Assembly (NCBI RefSeq): GCF_012971745.1
Contig: NZ_CP048834.1
Location: 5,961,001-6,025,000 of the forward strand
DNA from: Starkeya sp. ORNL1
Lineage (GTDB): Bacteria; Pseudomonadota; Alphaproteobacteria; Rhizobiales; Xanthobacteraceae
DNA: 64,000 nucleotides
Direction: 5' to 3'
Shown: piece by piece, positions 56,624 to 64,000 of the stretch
Position numbering within the stretch: the first letter of the stretch is position 1
Layout: every line of letters starts with the position of its first letter
Position numbers and translations under genes: made by a program
Notes under the pieces: generated by a model
What the model saw: only the letters and a program-made list of their open reading frames with translations
Databases searched by the model: none
What the model was told of the DNA's origin: nothing

Positions 56624-57406
56624 ATGTATCGCAAGCTTCTTGGCGGCACCGCGATTGCTCTTGCCCTGGCGGCCTCGCCGGCGCTCGCCGCCGACATGGG
56701 CTATCCGGTCAAGGCCCCGCCGATGATGGCTGTCGTGCCGGTGTTCACCTGGACCGGCTTTTATATCGGCGCCAATGTCGGCTATGGCTGGGGCGACGCC
56801 AACGGCTATTCGCCGTATGACAACAGCGATTACGCGATCATTACCGGCTTGGTCACCTCGGGAAGCGGCGATCCGGACGGCTGGTTCGGCGGCCTCCAGG
56901 CCGGCTACAATTACCAGTTCTACAACAATGTCGTGCTGGGCCTCGAGGCGGACGTCCAGTTCGCCGACATGAAGAGCACCTACAATTTCGGCTACACGGT
57001 CACCGATCTCGGCTCGACGCCGGCCAATGACGCCGACTTCGGCGTCTATGGCAAGTACACCACCAAGATCGACACTTTCGGCACCATCCGCGCCCGCCTA
57101 GGCTATGCGATGGATCGCTTCCTGCCCTACGTCACCGGTGGTCTCGCCTGGGCGAACGTGAAGGTTTCGGGCAACACTTTCATCGACGGCGACAACCTGT
57201 CCGGCTGGTCCGGGTCGCACAGCGACACCTATTGGGGCTGGGCGCTCGGCGGCGGCGTCGAATATGCCTTCACCGACAACTGGACGATGAAGGCGGAATA
57301 CATCTATGCCGATCTCGGCTCGACCAGCTTCGACGGGCTGTTCAACGAGCATGATCTCGACTTCAGCATGCAGACCCTGAAAGTGGGCGTGAACTACAAG
57401 TTCTGA
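56624..57406 (+). CDS. Outer membrane beta-barrel protein (Omp25/31-like)
   Basis: The 260-residue product has a signal peptide ending ASPALAADMG, then YPVKAPPMMAVVPVFTWTGF, the FYIGANVGYGWGD first strand, and a terminal TLKVGVNYKF. It is a paralogue of the preceding barrel and of the one at 43.9 kb, with a longer extracellular loop around residues 60-75. It stands alone between two terminators, with an AT-rich promoter region upstream. Confidence 0.92.
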   Translation: MYRKLLGGTAIALALAASPALAADMGYPVKAPPMMAVVPVFTWTGFYIGANVGYGWGDANGYSPYDNSDYAIITGLVTSGSGDPDGWFGGLQAGYNYQFYNNVVLGLEADVQFADMKSTYNFGYTVTDLGSTPANDADFGVYGKYTTKIDTFGTIRARLGYAMDRFLPYVTGGLAWANVKVSGNTFIDGDNLSGWSGSHSDTYWGWALGGGVEYAFTDNWTMKAEYIYADLGSTSFDGLFNEHDLDFSMQTLKVGVNYKF

Positions 57407-57432
57407 GCGTGGGGCCTCGGGGGGAGGTTGTC

Positions 57433-57468
57433 GAGGCCGGGGCTGGTCCGCCCCGGCCTCTTTCTTTT
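57433..57468 (+). terminator. Rho-independent terminator of the second barrel gene
   Basis: GAGGCCGGGG pairs with CCCCGGCCTC around CTGGTCCG, followed by TTTCTTTT. It begins 27 bp after the stop. Confidence 0.88.
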
Positions 57469-57516
57469 GTCTGCCACAAAGGCTGACCGGCAATTGCATG
57501 CCGTGACGGCGATGTT

Positions 57517-57542
57517 TTCCCTCTCCTCGAGGGGAGAGGGAA
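57517..57542. repeat. Short palindromic repeat (TTCCCTCTCC/GGAGAGGGAA)
   Basis: The arms form a hairpin of about 12 bp with a very small loop. The arm CCCTCTCC also occurs in the palindromic element inside uvrC. It lies 15 bp downstream of the GST gene end and could also act as that gene's terminator on the minus strand, but no T run is visible. Confidence 0.6.
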
Positions 57543-57556
57543 GTAGAGGCAGTCCG

Positions 57557-58165
57557 TCACCCCGGAACGCGCGTCGCCTCATAGGCCGGCACCCGCGCGG
57601 CGAAGCCGTCGAGCCACTCGACCAGTGCCGGATGGTCCTCGCGCCAGACGCCGGCAAAACGCAGGTCGAGATAGCCGAGCGCGCAGGCCAGAGCGATCTC
57701 GCCGGTATCCGCTACCGCGGACACACCGGCGGTTGCCGGAGGCGCGGCCTCGAACGCCTTCAGCCCGCGGGCGACCTTGCCGGCCTGCATGTCGAGCCAC
57801 TTCTCGCTGCGGATCTCCTCGGGCCGGTAGCGCGCCTCATAAATCTGCAGCAGCGCCGCATCCATGATGCCGTCGGCGAGCGCCTGGGTCCCGAGCACAA
57901 TAAAGCGCGGCTCGCCGGCGGTCGGCAGGATGCGCCCGCCGCCGGCCTCGGCGTCGAGGAATTCCAGGATCACGCGCGAATCATAGAGCGGCACCGCGCC
58001 TTCGCGCAGCAGCACCGGGATCTTGCCGAGCGGGTTCTGCCCGCGCAGGCTGTCGTCCGGATTATTGGTATCGGCCGGGACGATATCGAGGTGCACGCCG
58101 CACAGGACGGCGCCGATCTTGACCTTGCGGCCGAACGGGGAGGGCGGGGAAGAGCGAAGCTGCAT
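57557..58165 (-). CDS. Glutathione S-transferase family protein
   Basis: The 202-residue product has a thioredoxin-like N-terminal domain (LRSSPPSPFGRKVKIGAVLC, NPLGKIPVLL and the glutathione-binding Ser motif LYDSRVILEFLD) and a helical C-terminal domain (GEIALACALGYLDLRF). The substrate is unknown. The start is the ATG beginning MQLRSSPPSPFGRK; the upstream in-frame codons give a non-conserved basic stretch. Confidence 0.92.
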   Translation of the reverse strand: MQLRSSPPSPFGRKVKIGAVLCGVHLDIVPADTNNPDDSLRGQNPLGKIPVLLREGAVPLYDSRVILEFLDAEAGGGRILPTAGEPRFIVLGTQALADGIMDAALLQIYEARYRPEEIRSEKWLDMQAGKVARGLKAFEAAPPATAGVSAVADTGEIALACALGYLDLRFAGVWREDHPALVEWLDGFAARVPAYEATRVPG

Positions 58166-58265
58166 GGCGCGGAACCTCGATGAAGCGGCCGGGAAAAGGA
58201 GCGCACGCCTCATACGCCGCGCGAGTGCCGTGCGCGACGGTTTTCTATCCAGGCTCAGCGGGCGT

Positions 58266-58481
58266 TCAGTCGGCGGGTTGAATATCGACGGCCTTGGGGC
58301 CCTTGCCGCGCTTGTCGGGTTCGATCTCGAAGCTCACACGCTGCCCCTCATTGAGGCTGCCGAGCCCGGAACGCGTGACCGCCGAGACATGCACGAAGAC
58401 ATCCCGACCGCCGTCGTCCGGGCGGATGAAGCCGTACCCCTTTTCAGTGTTGAAGAATTTGACGGTCCCCTGCATCGCCAT
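58266..58481 (-). CDS. Cold-shock protein (CspA family)
   Basis: The 71-residue OB-fold protein has RNP1 KGYGFIRP and RNP2 DVFVHVSAV and begins MAMQGTVKFFN, as in alphaproteobacterial Csps. It binds single-stranded RNA or DNA and melts mRNA structure. The start is the ATG behind a GAGGAG box; a longer in-frame start is not supported. Cold induction is possible but cannot be told from sequence. Confidence 0.93.
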   Translation of the reverse strand: MAMQGTVKFFNTEKGYGFIRPDDGGRDVFVHVSAVTRSGLGSLNEGQRVSFEIEPDKRGKGPKAVDIQPAD

Positions 58482-58601
58482 CGTGCCCTGCTCCTCACCC
58501 ACGTTCGGGTGCTCGCCCGCCGGGCCGAACATCCGCAGGGTCGGATAAGCAAAACCGGTGCCGCGCCGCGTTGCTTCCTTGCGCTCGACGCGTCGCCGCG
58601 C

Positions 58602-59465
58602 TCAATGCTCCGGCATCAGCCAGCCGACCCGCACCCGCCCCTTGCCGTCCGCGGCGAGCACCGGGGCAAGGGCGTTCAGGATCACCCGCAGCTCATCCGC
58701 CAGCGTGAAGGGCGGATTGACCACGATCATGCCGCAGCCGGAGAGCCTGTCGGCCTGTCGTGTCGCATAGATGTCGAGCTCGATGCGCAGCGTCTTCGGG
58801 ATCTGGGCGTGGGCGATCTCACGGCGAAACGCATCGACCGCGCGTATGTCCTTGATCGGATACCACAGCGCGAACACGCCGCCCGGCCAGCGGCCATGCG
58901 CGGTCTTGAGGCCCTCGGCGAGGCGGTGGAACTCGCCGGCCTGTTCAAAGGGCGGATCGACCAGCACGACGCCACGCCGCTCCTTGGGCGGCACATAGGC
59001 GGCGAGCGCCTGCCAGCCATCCACCGGCAGCACCTTGGCGCGGGCGTCGCCCTTCATCACCTCGACCAGCGCGGAGCGCACGCCGGGCTCGGTCTCGCAG
59101 CAGACCAGCCGATCCTGCGGGCGGGACAGCACCTTCGCAACCAAGGGCGAACCCGGATAATGCCGTGGCAGGCCGTCGGTGATGCCCTGCGGATTGGCAG
59201 CGTCGAGCGCAGCGCGCCACGGCGCCAGCAGCGCCTCGGCCTCGGGCGGCAGGGCGGCCCGCAGCACGGCGCCGACGCCGGCTTCCCACTCGCCGGTGCG
59301 CTGCGCCTCGTCGGACCAGAGGTCATAGAGGCCGGCGCCGGCATGGGTGTCGATGACGCGATAGGCGCCGTCCTTCCTGGCGAGATAGGTGAGAATGCGG
59401 GCAAGTACGACGTGCTTCAGCACATCGGCGAAATTGCCGGCATGAAAGGCGTGGCGGTAGTTCAT
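58602..59465 (-). CDS. rlmJ: 23S rRNA (adenine(2030)-N6)-methyltransferase RlmJ
   Basis: The 287-residue product begins MNYRHAFHAGNFADVLKHVV, the unmistakable RlmJ N-terminus. It contains the SAM-binding VIDTHAGAGLYDL and the catalytic DPPFEQAG. It methylates A2030 of 23S rRNA before ribosome assembly. It is cytosolic. The RNase T2 gene lies just upstream on the same strand (16-bp gap). Confidence 0.95.
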   Translation of the reverse strand: MNYRHAFHAGNFADVLKHVVLARILTYLARKDGAYRVIDTHAGAGLYDLWSDEAQRTGEWEAGVGAVLRAALPPEAEALLAPWRAALDAANPQGITDGLPRHYPGSPLVAKVLSRPQDRLVCCETEPGVRSALVEVMKGDARAKVLPVDGWQALAAYVPPKERRGVVLVDPPFEQAGEFHRLAEGLKTAHGRWPGGVFALWYPIKDIRAVDAFRREIAHAQIPKTLRIELDIYATRQADRLSGCGMIVVNPPFTLADELRVILNALAPVLAADGKGRVRVGWLMPEH

Positions 59466-59481
59466 CGAAAGCCGGGTCCGC

Positions 59482-60138
59482 TCAGCCGCCCCGCATCGGC
59501 GGCATGGTGATCTTGCCGGCGCGGCAGGCGCGGCGGTCCACGGCCGGGCAGGAGGTGAAGCCGAGCGAGCGATCCATGCAGATCCGCACCTCGCTGACCC
59601 TGCCGTCCTCGCAATTGACCGCGATCATGTCGGCGGCGAGCCCGGGATTGGCGACGCGGAAGGCGTTCTCCACCTCCGGCGCCGAGGTCGTGATCGGCCG
59701 CGTGACATTGCGGAACTGGCCGGGGATCGTGACCTTGCCGAGGGCGTTGCGGACCGCGTCGAAATAGGCGTCGGGATCGAGCCCGGAGCAGGTGCCGTGC
59801 TTGCGCCATTCGTGCAGCACGAGGCCGCGGCCCGGCATCACGTCGAGCATGCTCCGGAGCGTCGCCTCCGGCACGCGCGGGGCAGGGTACTGGCAGTCCT
59901 GCGGCCAGCCCTGGTCATATTGCGGCCAGAGGCCATGGACCACGAAGGCGAACGGCTTGCCGCGCCGGCACTGCGAGGGATCGGCCCGATCGCCGGCATT
60001 CGCGCAATAGCTCGGCGACCAGGACAGCGAGAGCACGTAATAGTCGAAGCGTCCCGGCTGGCCGTTCTGCTGCGCCGATGCCGGACCGGCGAATGCGAGC
60101 AGTCCGAGCAGCGCGAGCGCCCGAAGTACCAGTCTCAC
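59482..60138 (-). CDS. Ribonuclease T2 family protein, secreted
   Basis: The 218-residue product has a signal peptide (LALLGLLAFAGPASAQ) and both active-site motifs of RNase T2: CAS I FVVHGLWPQ and CAS II HEWRKHGTC. It has at least six cysteines for disulfides. It should be a periplasmic or extracellular endoribonuclease. The start is GTG at 60138, which overlaps the stop of the preceding gene (GTGA). A much longer in-frame reading is excluded because it would run out of frame through that neighbour. Confidence 0.93.
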   Translation of the reverse strand: MRLVLRALALLGLLAFAGPASAQQNGQPGRFDYYVLSLSWSPSYCANAGDRADPSQCRRGKPFAFVVHGLWPQYDQGWPQDCQYPAPRVPEATLRSMLDVMPGRGLVLHEWRKHGTCSGLDPDAYFDAVRNALGKVTIPGQFRNVTRPITTSAPEVENAFRVANPGLAADMIAVNCEDGRVSEVRICMDRSLGFTSCPAVDRRACRAGKITMPPMRGG

Positions 60139-60632
60139 GGCAGCGCCATCTTGCAGTTCGGCGCATAGCCCCAGCCGCGGTCGAGCCCGACGACGCACCA
60201 TTCCACGCCCCAGGAGAAGCCGATGAAGCCGCCATCCTCGATGATGGAATAATAGACGGTGTGCTTCACCGGCGGGCGGGTGCCGTCGGAAACGAAGGCG
60301 CGGGCGGCGCAGTAGCGGCGCGGCTGATACTCCTCGCCCCAGGGGCGGAAGGCGACCTGGCGGACCTTGTCGAAGGATTCGATCTTGAGCGCCGAATTCC
60401 AGAAGCGGCCCTCGGTGGTGGAAAAGCGATCCTGGATGCGCGACAGCGCTGCCGGCGTGTCGCAGGCGGGAACGTCGCCATCGAAGTTCGGGCCGGAGAG
60501 CCAGAAATTCTTCTCGAGGAAACTCGCCGCCTGGCCCGAGGCCGCGGAAGCGAGGAACAAGGCGGCCCCGGTGAGCGCGGCCAGGCTGCGCCTTGCCAGC
60601 GTGCTGCGATGTGCCGTCAGTCGTGCGCGCAT
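60135..60632 (-). CDS. Hypothetical secreted protein upstream of RNase T2
   Basis: I do not recognise this 165-residue product. It has a signal peptide (LARRSLAALTGAALFLASAA), then a Cys-containing mature region: VPACDTPAALSRIQDRFSTT, RYCAARAFVSDG, IGFSWGVEWCVVGLDRGWGY and APNCKMALP. Four cysteines suggest two disulfides. Its stop overlaps the RNase T2 start by 4 bp, so the two are translationally coupled and both are exported. A role as partner, chaperone or inhibitor of the RNase is possible but untested. Confidence 0.85.
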   Translation of the reverse strand: MRARLTAHRSTLARRSLAALTGAALFLASAASGQAASFLEKNFWLSGPNFDGDVPACDTPAALSRIQDRFSTTEGRFWNSALKIESFDKVRQVAFRPWGEEYQPRRYCAARAFVSDGTRPPVKHTVYYSIIEDGGFIGFSWGVEWCVVGLDRGWGYAPNCKMALP

Positions 60633-60740
60633 GTCTGTAACTCTCCGAGCCCCTGTGCGGACGATGCTTCGCCCTTGCGGCGCGGTCAATAACGGCACGG
60701 CAACACTGTACGGGAAAATGTTGCGTGCTGATCGGCTTGA

Positions 60741-60837
60741 GCATCCTTCGAGGCTCACTGCGTTCGCACCTCAGGATGACGTGGCTCGGATGAACGTCAT
60801 CCTGAGGTGCCCGGCGGAGCCGGGCCTCGAAGGATGC
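60741..60837. repeat. Dispersed palindromic repeat, family 1 (copy E)
   Basis: Full-length element with arms GCATCCTTCGAGGC and GCCTCGAAGGATGC and inner CACCTCAGGATGACGT pair. It occupies the middle of the 319-bp gap upstream of the secreted-protein/RNase T2 pair. I see no other feature in that gap. Confidence 0.85.
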
Positions 60838-60951
60838 TCAAGCAGAGCTGTGCTGAAAAAGTGATTCCGAATTTGCTGGCAGAGTGCTGAAATCGCTGGA
60901 GAAAGCCGGCCTCCTGACAAACTGATTCCGTTGCCGACTTCATATTCCGAT

Positions 60952-61305
60952 TCAAATCAGCCGGATCACGTAGAGCTTGCGCGTGGTCTCGACGACTTCC
61001 CAGACGCCCTTGAAGCCGGGACGCAGCACGAAGCTGTCGCCGGCTTCGAGGCGCACCGGCGGTTCGCCGTCCTCGTGCAGGATGGAGACGCCCGAGAGCA
61101 GCGAACAGAACTCCCACTCCTCATAATCGACTCGCCAGGCGCCGGGACTCGATTCCCAGATGCCGGCGAACAGGGCGCCGTCGGGAAGGGTCTCGAAATT
61201 CCAGGTCAGATGGCGGGGATCGCCGGAGACGATGCGCTCGGGCAATGGCGCAGTCTCTTCCGGTGGGCCGAGACGATCCGGGTCGAAGCGCAGCAGGAAG
61301 GACAT
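60952..61305 (-). CDS. Cupin domain-containing protein
   Basis: The 117-residue product has a single cupin barrel: WRVDYEEWEFCSLLSGVSIL, the GEPPVRLEAGDSFVLRPGF loop and FKGVWEVVE. This resembles the DUF861/EutQ-like cupins, in which metal-binding residues are often incomplete. No function can be assigned. It is cytosolic. A terminator-like hairpin separates it from the next gene upstream on this strand. Confidence 0.88.
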   Translation of the reverse strand: MSFLLRFDPDRLGPPEETAPLPERIVSGDPRHLTWNFETLPDGALFAGIWESSPGAWRVDYEEWEFCSLLSGVSILHEDGEPPVRLEAGDSFVLRPGFKGVWEVVETTRKLYVIRLI

Positions 61306-61314
61306 AAGGATCTC

Positions 61315-61357
61315 CGAAAAAGGTACGGCGAGAGCCATCCAGGCCCTCGCCGTACGG
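61315..61357 (-). terminator. Rho-independent terminator of the peptidoglycan-binding gene
   Basis: On the minus strand, GTACGGCGAG pairs with CTCGCCGTAC, extended by GGC/GCC, and is followed by CCTTTTT. It is 25 bp after the stop of the peptidoglycan-binding gene. Confidence 0.85.
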
Positions 61358-61381
61358 TATAGCGGCGGGCGCGTCAGCCGA

Positions 61382-61894
61382 TCAGCTGAAGAAGCCCTTG
61401 ATGGTCGACCAGATGCTCTTCGCCGGAGCCGCTTCCTCGGAGCCGGTGGCGGAAGCTGTCGCCGGCGCGGCGCCGGGCGTGATCTGCGACTTCGACACCG
61501 TCGCCGGCGTGATCTCCTTGAAGATGGCGAGCTTGGCCAGCGTTGCCGGGCCGGCGAAGCCGTCGACATCCAGGCCATTCTTGGACTGGTATTCCTTAAC
61601 CGCCTTCTGCGTGCCGGGGCCGAACTTGCCGTCGGCGGTGACGCCGATCGCCGCCTGCAGCTTCTTCACCGCGTCGCCCGAAGAGCCGACGCCGAGCAGG
61701 ACCAGCTCATAGAGGCCCATGGCGGTGAAGGTGTCGGGGCCGGCAATGCCGTCCACCGCGAGGCCGTGATCCTTCTGGTACGCCTTCAACGCCTCCTCTG
61801 TCTTGGGACCGAACTCGCCGTCCGCGGGAACGCCGAGCTTCTCCTGGAGCACCTTCACCGGCTCGCCAGAGAGCCCTTTCTTGAGTATCGACAT
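61382..61894 (-). CDS. Peptidoglycan-binding domain protein (two PG_binding_1 modules)
   Basis: The 170-residue product has two tandem modules with the typical core: VKVLQEKLGVPADGEFGPKT then VKKLQAAIGVTADGKFGPGT, each followed by VDGIAGPDT or VDGFAGPAT. The last 30 residues are low-complexity with KSIWSTIKGFFS at the end. No signal peptide is visible, so it is either cytosolic, as in phage- or Type VI-related proteins, or secreted by another route. The ATG has a GGAGGGG box. No lytic domain is attached. Confidence 0.85.
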   Translation of the reverse strand: MSILKKGLSGEPVKVLQEKLGVPADGEFGPKTEEALKAYQKDHGLAVDGIAGPDTFTAMGLYELVLLGVGSSGDAVKKLQAAIGVTADGKFGPGTQKAVKEYQSKNGLDVDGFAGPATLAKLAIFKEITPATVSKSQITPGAAPATASATGSEEAAPAKSIWSTIKGFFS

Positions 61895-62011
61895 CGGGTC
61901 GCCCCTCCACACTGATGACGGCCCACGGCCGTCGCGAGGGCTGGATGAGAGCACAGCTTTGCGACAGGAGGAACGGGGTAGCCGGAACGCCGTGGTTTCA
62001 AGGTGTATTTC

Positions 62012-62043
62012 ATGAAAAGGGAGGGGTGCCTTCCGGCACCCCC
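62012..62043 (-). terminator. Putative terminator of the permease gene
   Basis: GGGGTGCC pairs with GGCACCCC around a GGAA tetraloop on the minus strand, followed by TCCCTTTT. It lies about 55 bp after the permease stop. Confidence 0.65.
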
Positions 62044-62097
62044 AGATACGCTCACAAGTACGCACGCGCAGGAGATCTTCGCGGCTGCGAACCGCGC

Positions 62098-63720
62098 CTA
62101 TTCGGCGGGAGCTGGGTGGGCGCCCTCCATCATCGGTGCTTCATCCACCGTGTCGACGGCGGCATATTTGGCGCAGCCGAACAGGAAGCCGGCGACCACG
62201 AGATAGGCGAGCGATACGCCGGGCGTCACCGCGATGCCCACCATCTCGCCATGCATGAAGCCGAAGAAGGTGAGCACCGCCCCGGCCAGCGCGAAGGCCG
62301 CGGCGTGGGTGAATTTCCGCTCGATGACGAAGACGCCGATGGCGCCGAGCACCAGCCCGACCAGAATGGCGCCGCCGCCCATGATCTCCAGCCCGTGATA
62401 GAGCACGCCGACGGCGCCAAGCTTCTCCATGCCGAGCGCGTGCGCCGAGGTGCCGGCGACGGCGAGGGAATTGTCGATCAGCAGCTTGGCCCAGGCGGCG
62501 AGATGCGGTGTGAGCGCCAGCACGATGGCGGGGGCGTGCTTGATCGGCGTGGTCTGGAACGCCTGCGCGCCGATCAGCATGCCGATATAGAGCAGGATCG
62601 GCGAGATCGCGACGACCGGGATCAGCGCCAGCAGCACGGCGATGATGCCGCACCAGGCCAGCAGGATCACCGCGACGCCGGTCGCCAGCGAATAACCGAT
62701 GCGCCCGCCCATCGACTTCCAGCCGGGATGGCCGATGTACACGGCGTTGATGAAGGGGTTGCCCATCAGACAGCCGATCAGGCTGACCACGCCGTCGGCG
62801 GTGAGCACCCGCGTCGTCGGATAGTGGTCGCCGGCGGCTTCCGCGCTCTCGACATTGTCCATGGCCTCGACGAGGTCATAGATGCCGAACGGAATGGCGG
62901 TGACGAGGATCACGCCGAGATATTTGAAGCCGTGGAACACGTGGTCGATGGCCGGCATCGGGATCTCGAAGCCGAAATTCGCCACCGAGGCGCCGAGCTT
63001 TTCCAGACTCATGCCGCCATAGCCGAGCCCGAAGAGGTTCGAGCCCCAGGCGATGATCATGCCGACCGCAATGGCGATGAGGCCGGCCGGGATGCCCTTT
63101 GGATAGCGCACGCCGCCGAACCAACTCGCCAATATGATGGCGAGGCAGGTGAGGCCGATCACCGGCGTGGTGAAGATCTCGAAGGCCGGGCGCATCGAGA
63201 TGAAGGCGACGGACACGCCGGCCAGCGTGCCGAGCAGCGCGGCGCGGGGCGTGATGCGGCGGATGTAGGGGGCAACGAAGCCTCCGATCATCAGGATGAA
63301 GCTCTGGAAGAACACCCAGACCAGGCCGGCTTCCCAGCCCTGGACCGGATCGCCGGTGGAGGCGCCGATGGGCAGCATGATGACGAAGGTGACGACGAAC
63401 ATGTGCGGCACGGAAATGCCGGAGGGCAGCGCGCAGACATCTTCGCGGCCGGTCTTCTTCGCCAACTGCCAGGCGAGGAAGGCGTAATAGGCGGTGGACA
63501 GGAACATCATCAGCCCGACCGCCGGCAGGATGCGGCCGAACACGATCTCCGGCGGCATCTTCAGCACGAACTGCAGCAGGCCGGTCAGCACCAGCATGTT
63601 GACCAGGATGTTGGTGCCGAAGCCGAACAGGGCGTTCCAGTCGCCCTTGGTCCAGATCATCGGCCGCATCCCCATGCGGGCCGGTGAAATCGGTGTCATC
63701 TCGCTCGCGCTCATCGCCAT
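62098..63720 (-). CDS. NCS2-type permease
   Basis: The 540-residue inner-membrane protein has at least ten hydrophobic segments in the 7+7 arrangement of the NCS2/UraA family (FGFGTNILVNMLVLTGLL, GWEAGLVWVFFQSFILMIGG, VSLIGCLMGNPFINAVYIGH). The family moves purines, pyrimidines or related compounds. The EAMDNVESAEAAGDHYPTTR stretch, with acidic residues in the middle of the protein, is typical of an uncharacterised NCS2 subgroup. The isochorismatase-fold hydrolase encoded upstream suggests uptake of a small amide such as a ureide or biuret, but this is inferred. Confidence 0.88.
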   Translation of the reverse strand: MAMSASEMTPISPARMGMRPMIWTKGDWNALFGFGTNILVNMLVLTGLLQFVLKMPPEIVFGRILPAVGLMMFLSTAYYAFLAWQLAKKTGREDVCALPSGISVPHMFVVTFVIMLPIGASTGDPVQGWEAGLVWVFFQSFILMIGGFVAPYIRRITPRAALLGTLAGVSVAFISMRPAFEIFTTPVIGLTCLAIILASWFGGVRYPKGIPAGLIAIAVGMIIAWGSNLFGLGYGGMSLEKLGASVANFGFEIPMPAIDHVFHGFKYLGVILVTAIPFGIYDLVEAMDNVESAEAAGDHYPTTRVLTADGVVSLIGCLMGNPFINAVYIGHPGWKSMGGRIGYSLATGVAVILLAWCGIIAVLLALIPVVAISPILLYIGMLIGAQAFQTTPIKHAPAIVLALTPHLAAWAKLLIDNSLAVAGTSAHALGMEKLGAVGVLYHGLEIMGGGAILVGLVLGAIGVFVIERKFTHAAAFALAGAVLTFFGFMHGEMVGIAVTPGVSLAYLVVAGFLFGCAKYAAVDTVDEAPMMEGAHPAPAE

Positions 63721-63763
63721 TGTCCCCCGTGTGTTGCTGTCACTCGATGCGCACGCGTCGTCG

Positions 63764-64000
63764 TCACGCTGCTTTCGCTTCCGCGCCGAGCGCGCTCGCG
63801 AAGGCGACGGAATTCGAGACCCAGCCGAAGATGCCGCCCTGGGCCTTGATCATCTCGAGGCCGACGCGGTGGAACTCCGGGAAATAGGAGGCGCAACAAT
63901 CGGCCATCGCCACGCAGCGATAGCCGCGGTCATTGCCCTCGCGGATGGTGGTGTGGACACAGACCTCGGTGGTGACGCCGCACACCAGCAGCGTGTCGAT
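63764..64000 (-). CDS. Isochorismatase-like cysteine hydrolase (C-terminal fragment)
   Basis: Only the last 78 residues are in the window; the gene continues to the right. The fragment has the nucleophile motif [12 protein letters not shown], with the Thr-Thr and catalytic Cys of the isochorismatase fold, and a [20 protein letters not shown] segment seen in biuret- and ureide-type amidohydrolases. It would cleave an amide or imide bond. Its neighbour encodes an NCS2 permease transcribed in the same direction. The Asp and Lys of the triad are outside the window, so the substrate is unknown. Confidence 0.88.
   Translation of the reverse strand: MDTLLVCGVTTEVCVHTTIREGNDRGYRCVAMADCCASYFPEFHRVGLEMIKAQGGIFGWVSNSVAFASALGAEAKAA

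Noticed and set aside
60139..60744. N-terminal extension of the RNase T2 frame
   Set aside because: It would run out of frame through the coupled secreted-protein gene and remove the signal peptide from the N-terminus. The GTG at 60138 is supported by signal peptide position and overlap.
61915..63687. A 590-codon plus-strand open frame
   Set aside because: It is antisense to the NCS2 permease gene and gives a His/Asp/Glu/Gly-rich product with no domain.

Overview
This window is about 64 kb of high-GC DNA that looks chromosomal. It comes from an alphaproteobacterium, most likely order Hyphomicrobiales (Rhizobiales) and perhaps a Xanthobacteraceae-like lineage. The order rests on lgt-midA-pgeF-M24-lipoprotein-prs-rplY-pth-ychF synteny, a moxR-DUF58-DUF4159 cluster, separate petA, petB and petC genes, Omp25/31-like small barrels, DUF1285, DUF6111 and DUF2158 proteins, and several families of intergenic palindromic repeats typical of that order. 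The family is a guess. Both edges cut genes: an iron-binding protein gene on the left and an isochorismatase-fold hydrolase gene on the right.

Layout. 0-3 kb: a ferric-iron ABC importer (binding protein, fused permease, ATPase). 3-5 kb: a small unknown gene, an AT-richer sulfotransferase gene and tRNA-Met, possibly an acquired segment at a tRNA 3' end. 5-9 kb: Nudix hydrolase, metallophosphoesterase, glutathionyl-hydroquinone reductase, and a GNAT acetyltransferase preceded by an Arg-rich leader peptide and a hairpin. 9-16.2 kb (minus strand): moxR, DUF58, a BatA-like/DUF4159 membrane protein and a large membrane protein. A palindromic operator candidate lies in front of this cluster, and a repeat sits before its last gene. 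16.4-19.1 kb: a tightly overlapping operon of DUF1285, CoA pyrophosphatase, DUF6111 and CCA-adding enzyme. 19-25.7 kb: LtrA, DUF2158 protein, VOC protein, hemF, an exporter ABC protein, a frameshifted GIY-YIG gene between inverted repeats, and trmL.

25.9-28.7 kb: the cytochrome bc1 operon petABC with its terminator. 28.9-30.6 kb: an orphan solute-binding domain protein and two tandem MaoC-like proteins. 30.6-40.2 kb (minus strand): a conserved housekeeping run covering lipoprotein maturation (lgt), complex I assembly (midA-like), peptidoglycan quality control (pgeF), PRPP synthesis (prs), ribosomal protein bL25, peptidyl-tRNA hydrolase and YchF. 40.5-43.7 kb: ubiK, a YbjN protein, proC, a TetR regulator and csaA. 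43.9-48 kb: an outer-membrane barrel, an EnvZ/OmpR-like two-component pair and a MarR regulator. 48.3-53.1 kb: a branched-chain aminotransferase and a uvrC-pgsA-moaD-moaE run. 53.5-64 kb: a DMT transporter, an SDR reductase, two outer-membrane barrels with clear terminators, a GST, a cold-shock protein, rlmJ, a secreted RNase T2 with a secreted partner, a cupin, a peptidoglycan-binding-domain protein, an NCS2-type permease and a cysteine hydrolase.

Most genes are core metabolism. The unusual material is mainly regulatory or repeat-derived: the uORF and hairpin upstream of the GNAT gene, the GIY-YIG unit bounded by inverted repeats, palindromic repeats read in frame inside uvrC, and a 93-bp tandem duplication in the histidine kinase gene.
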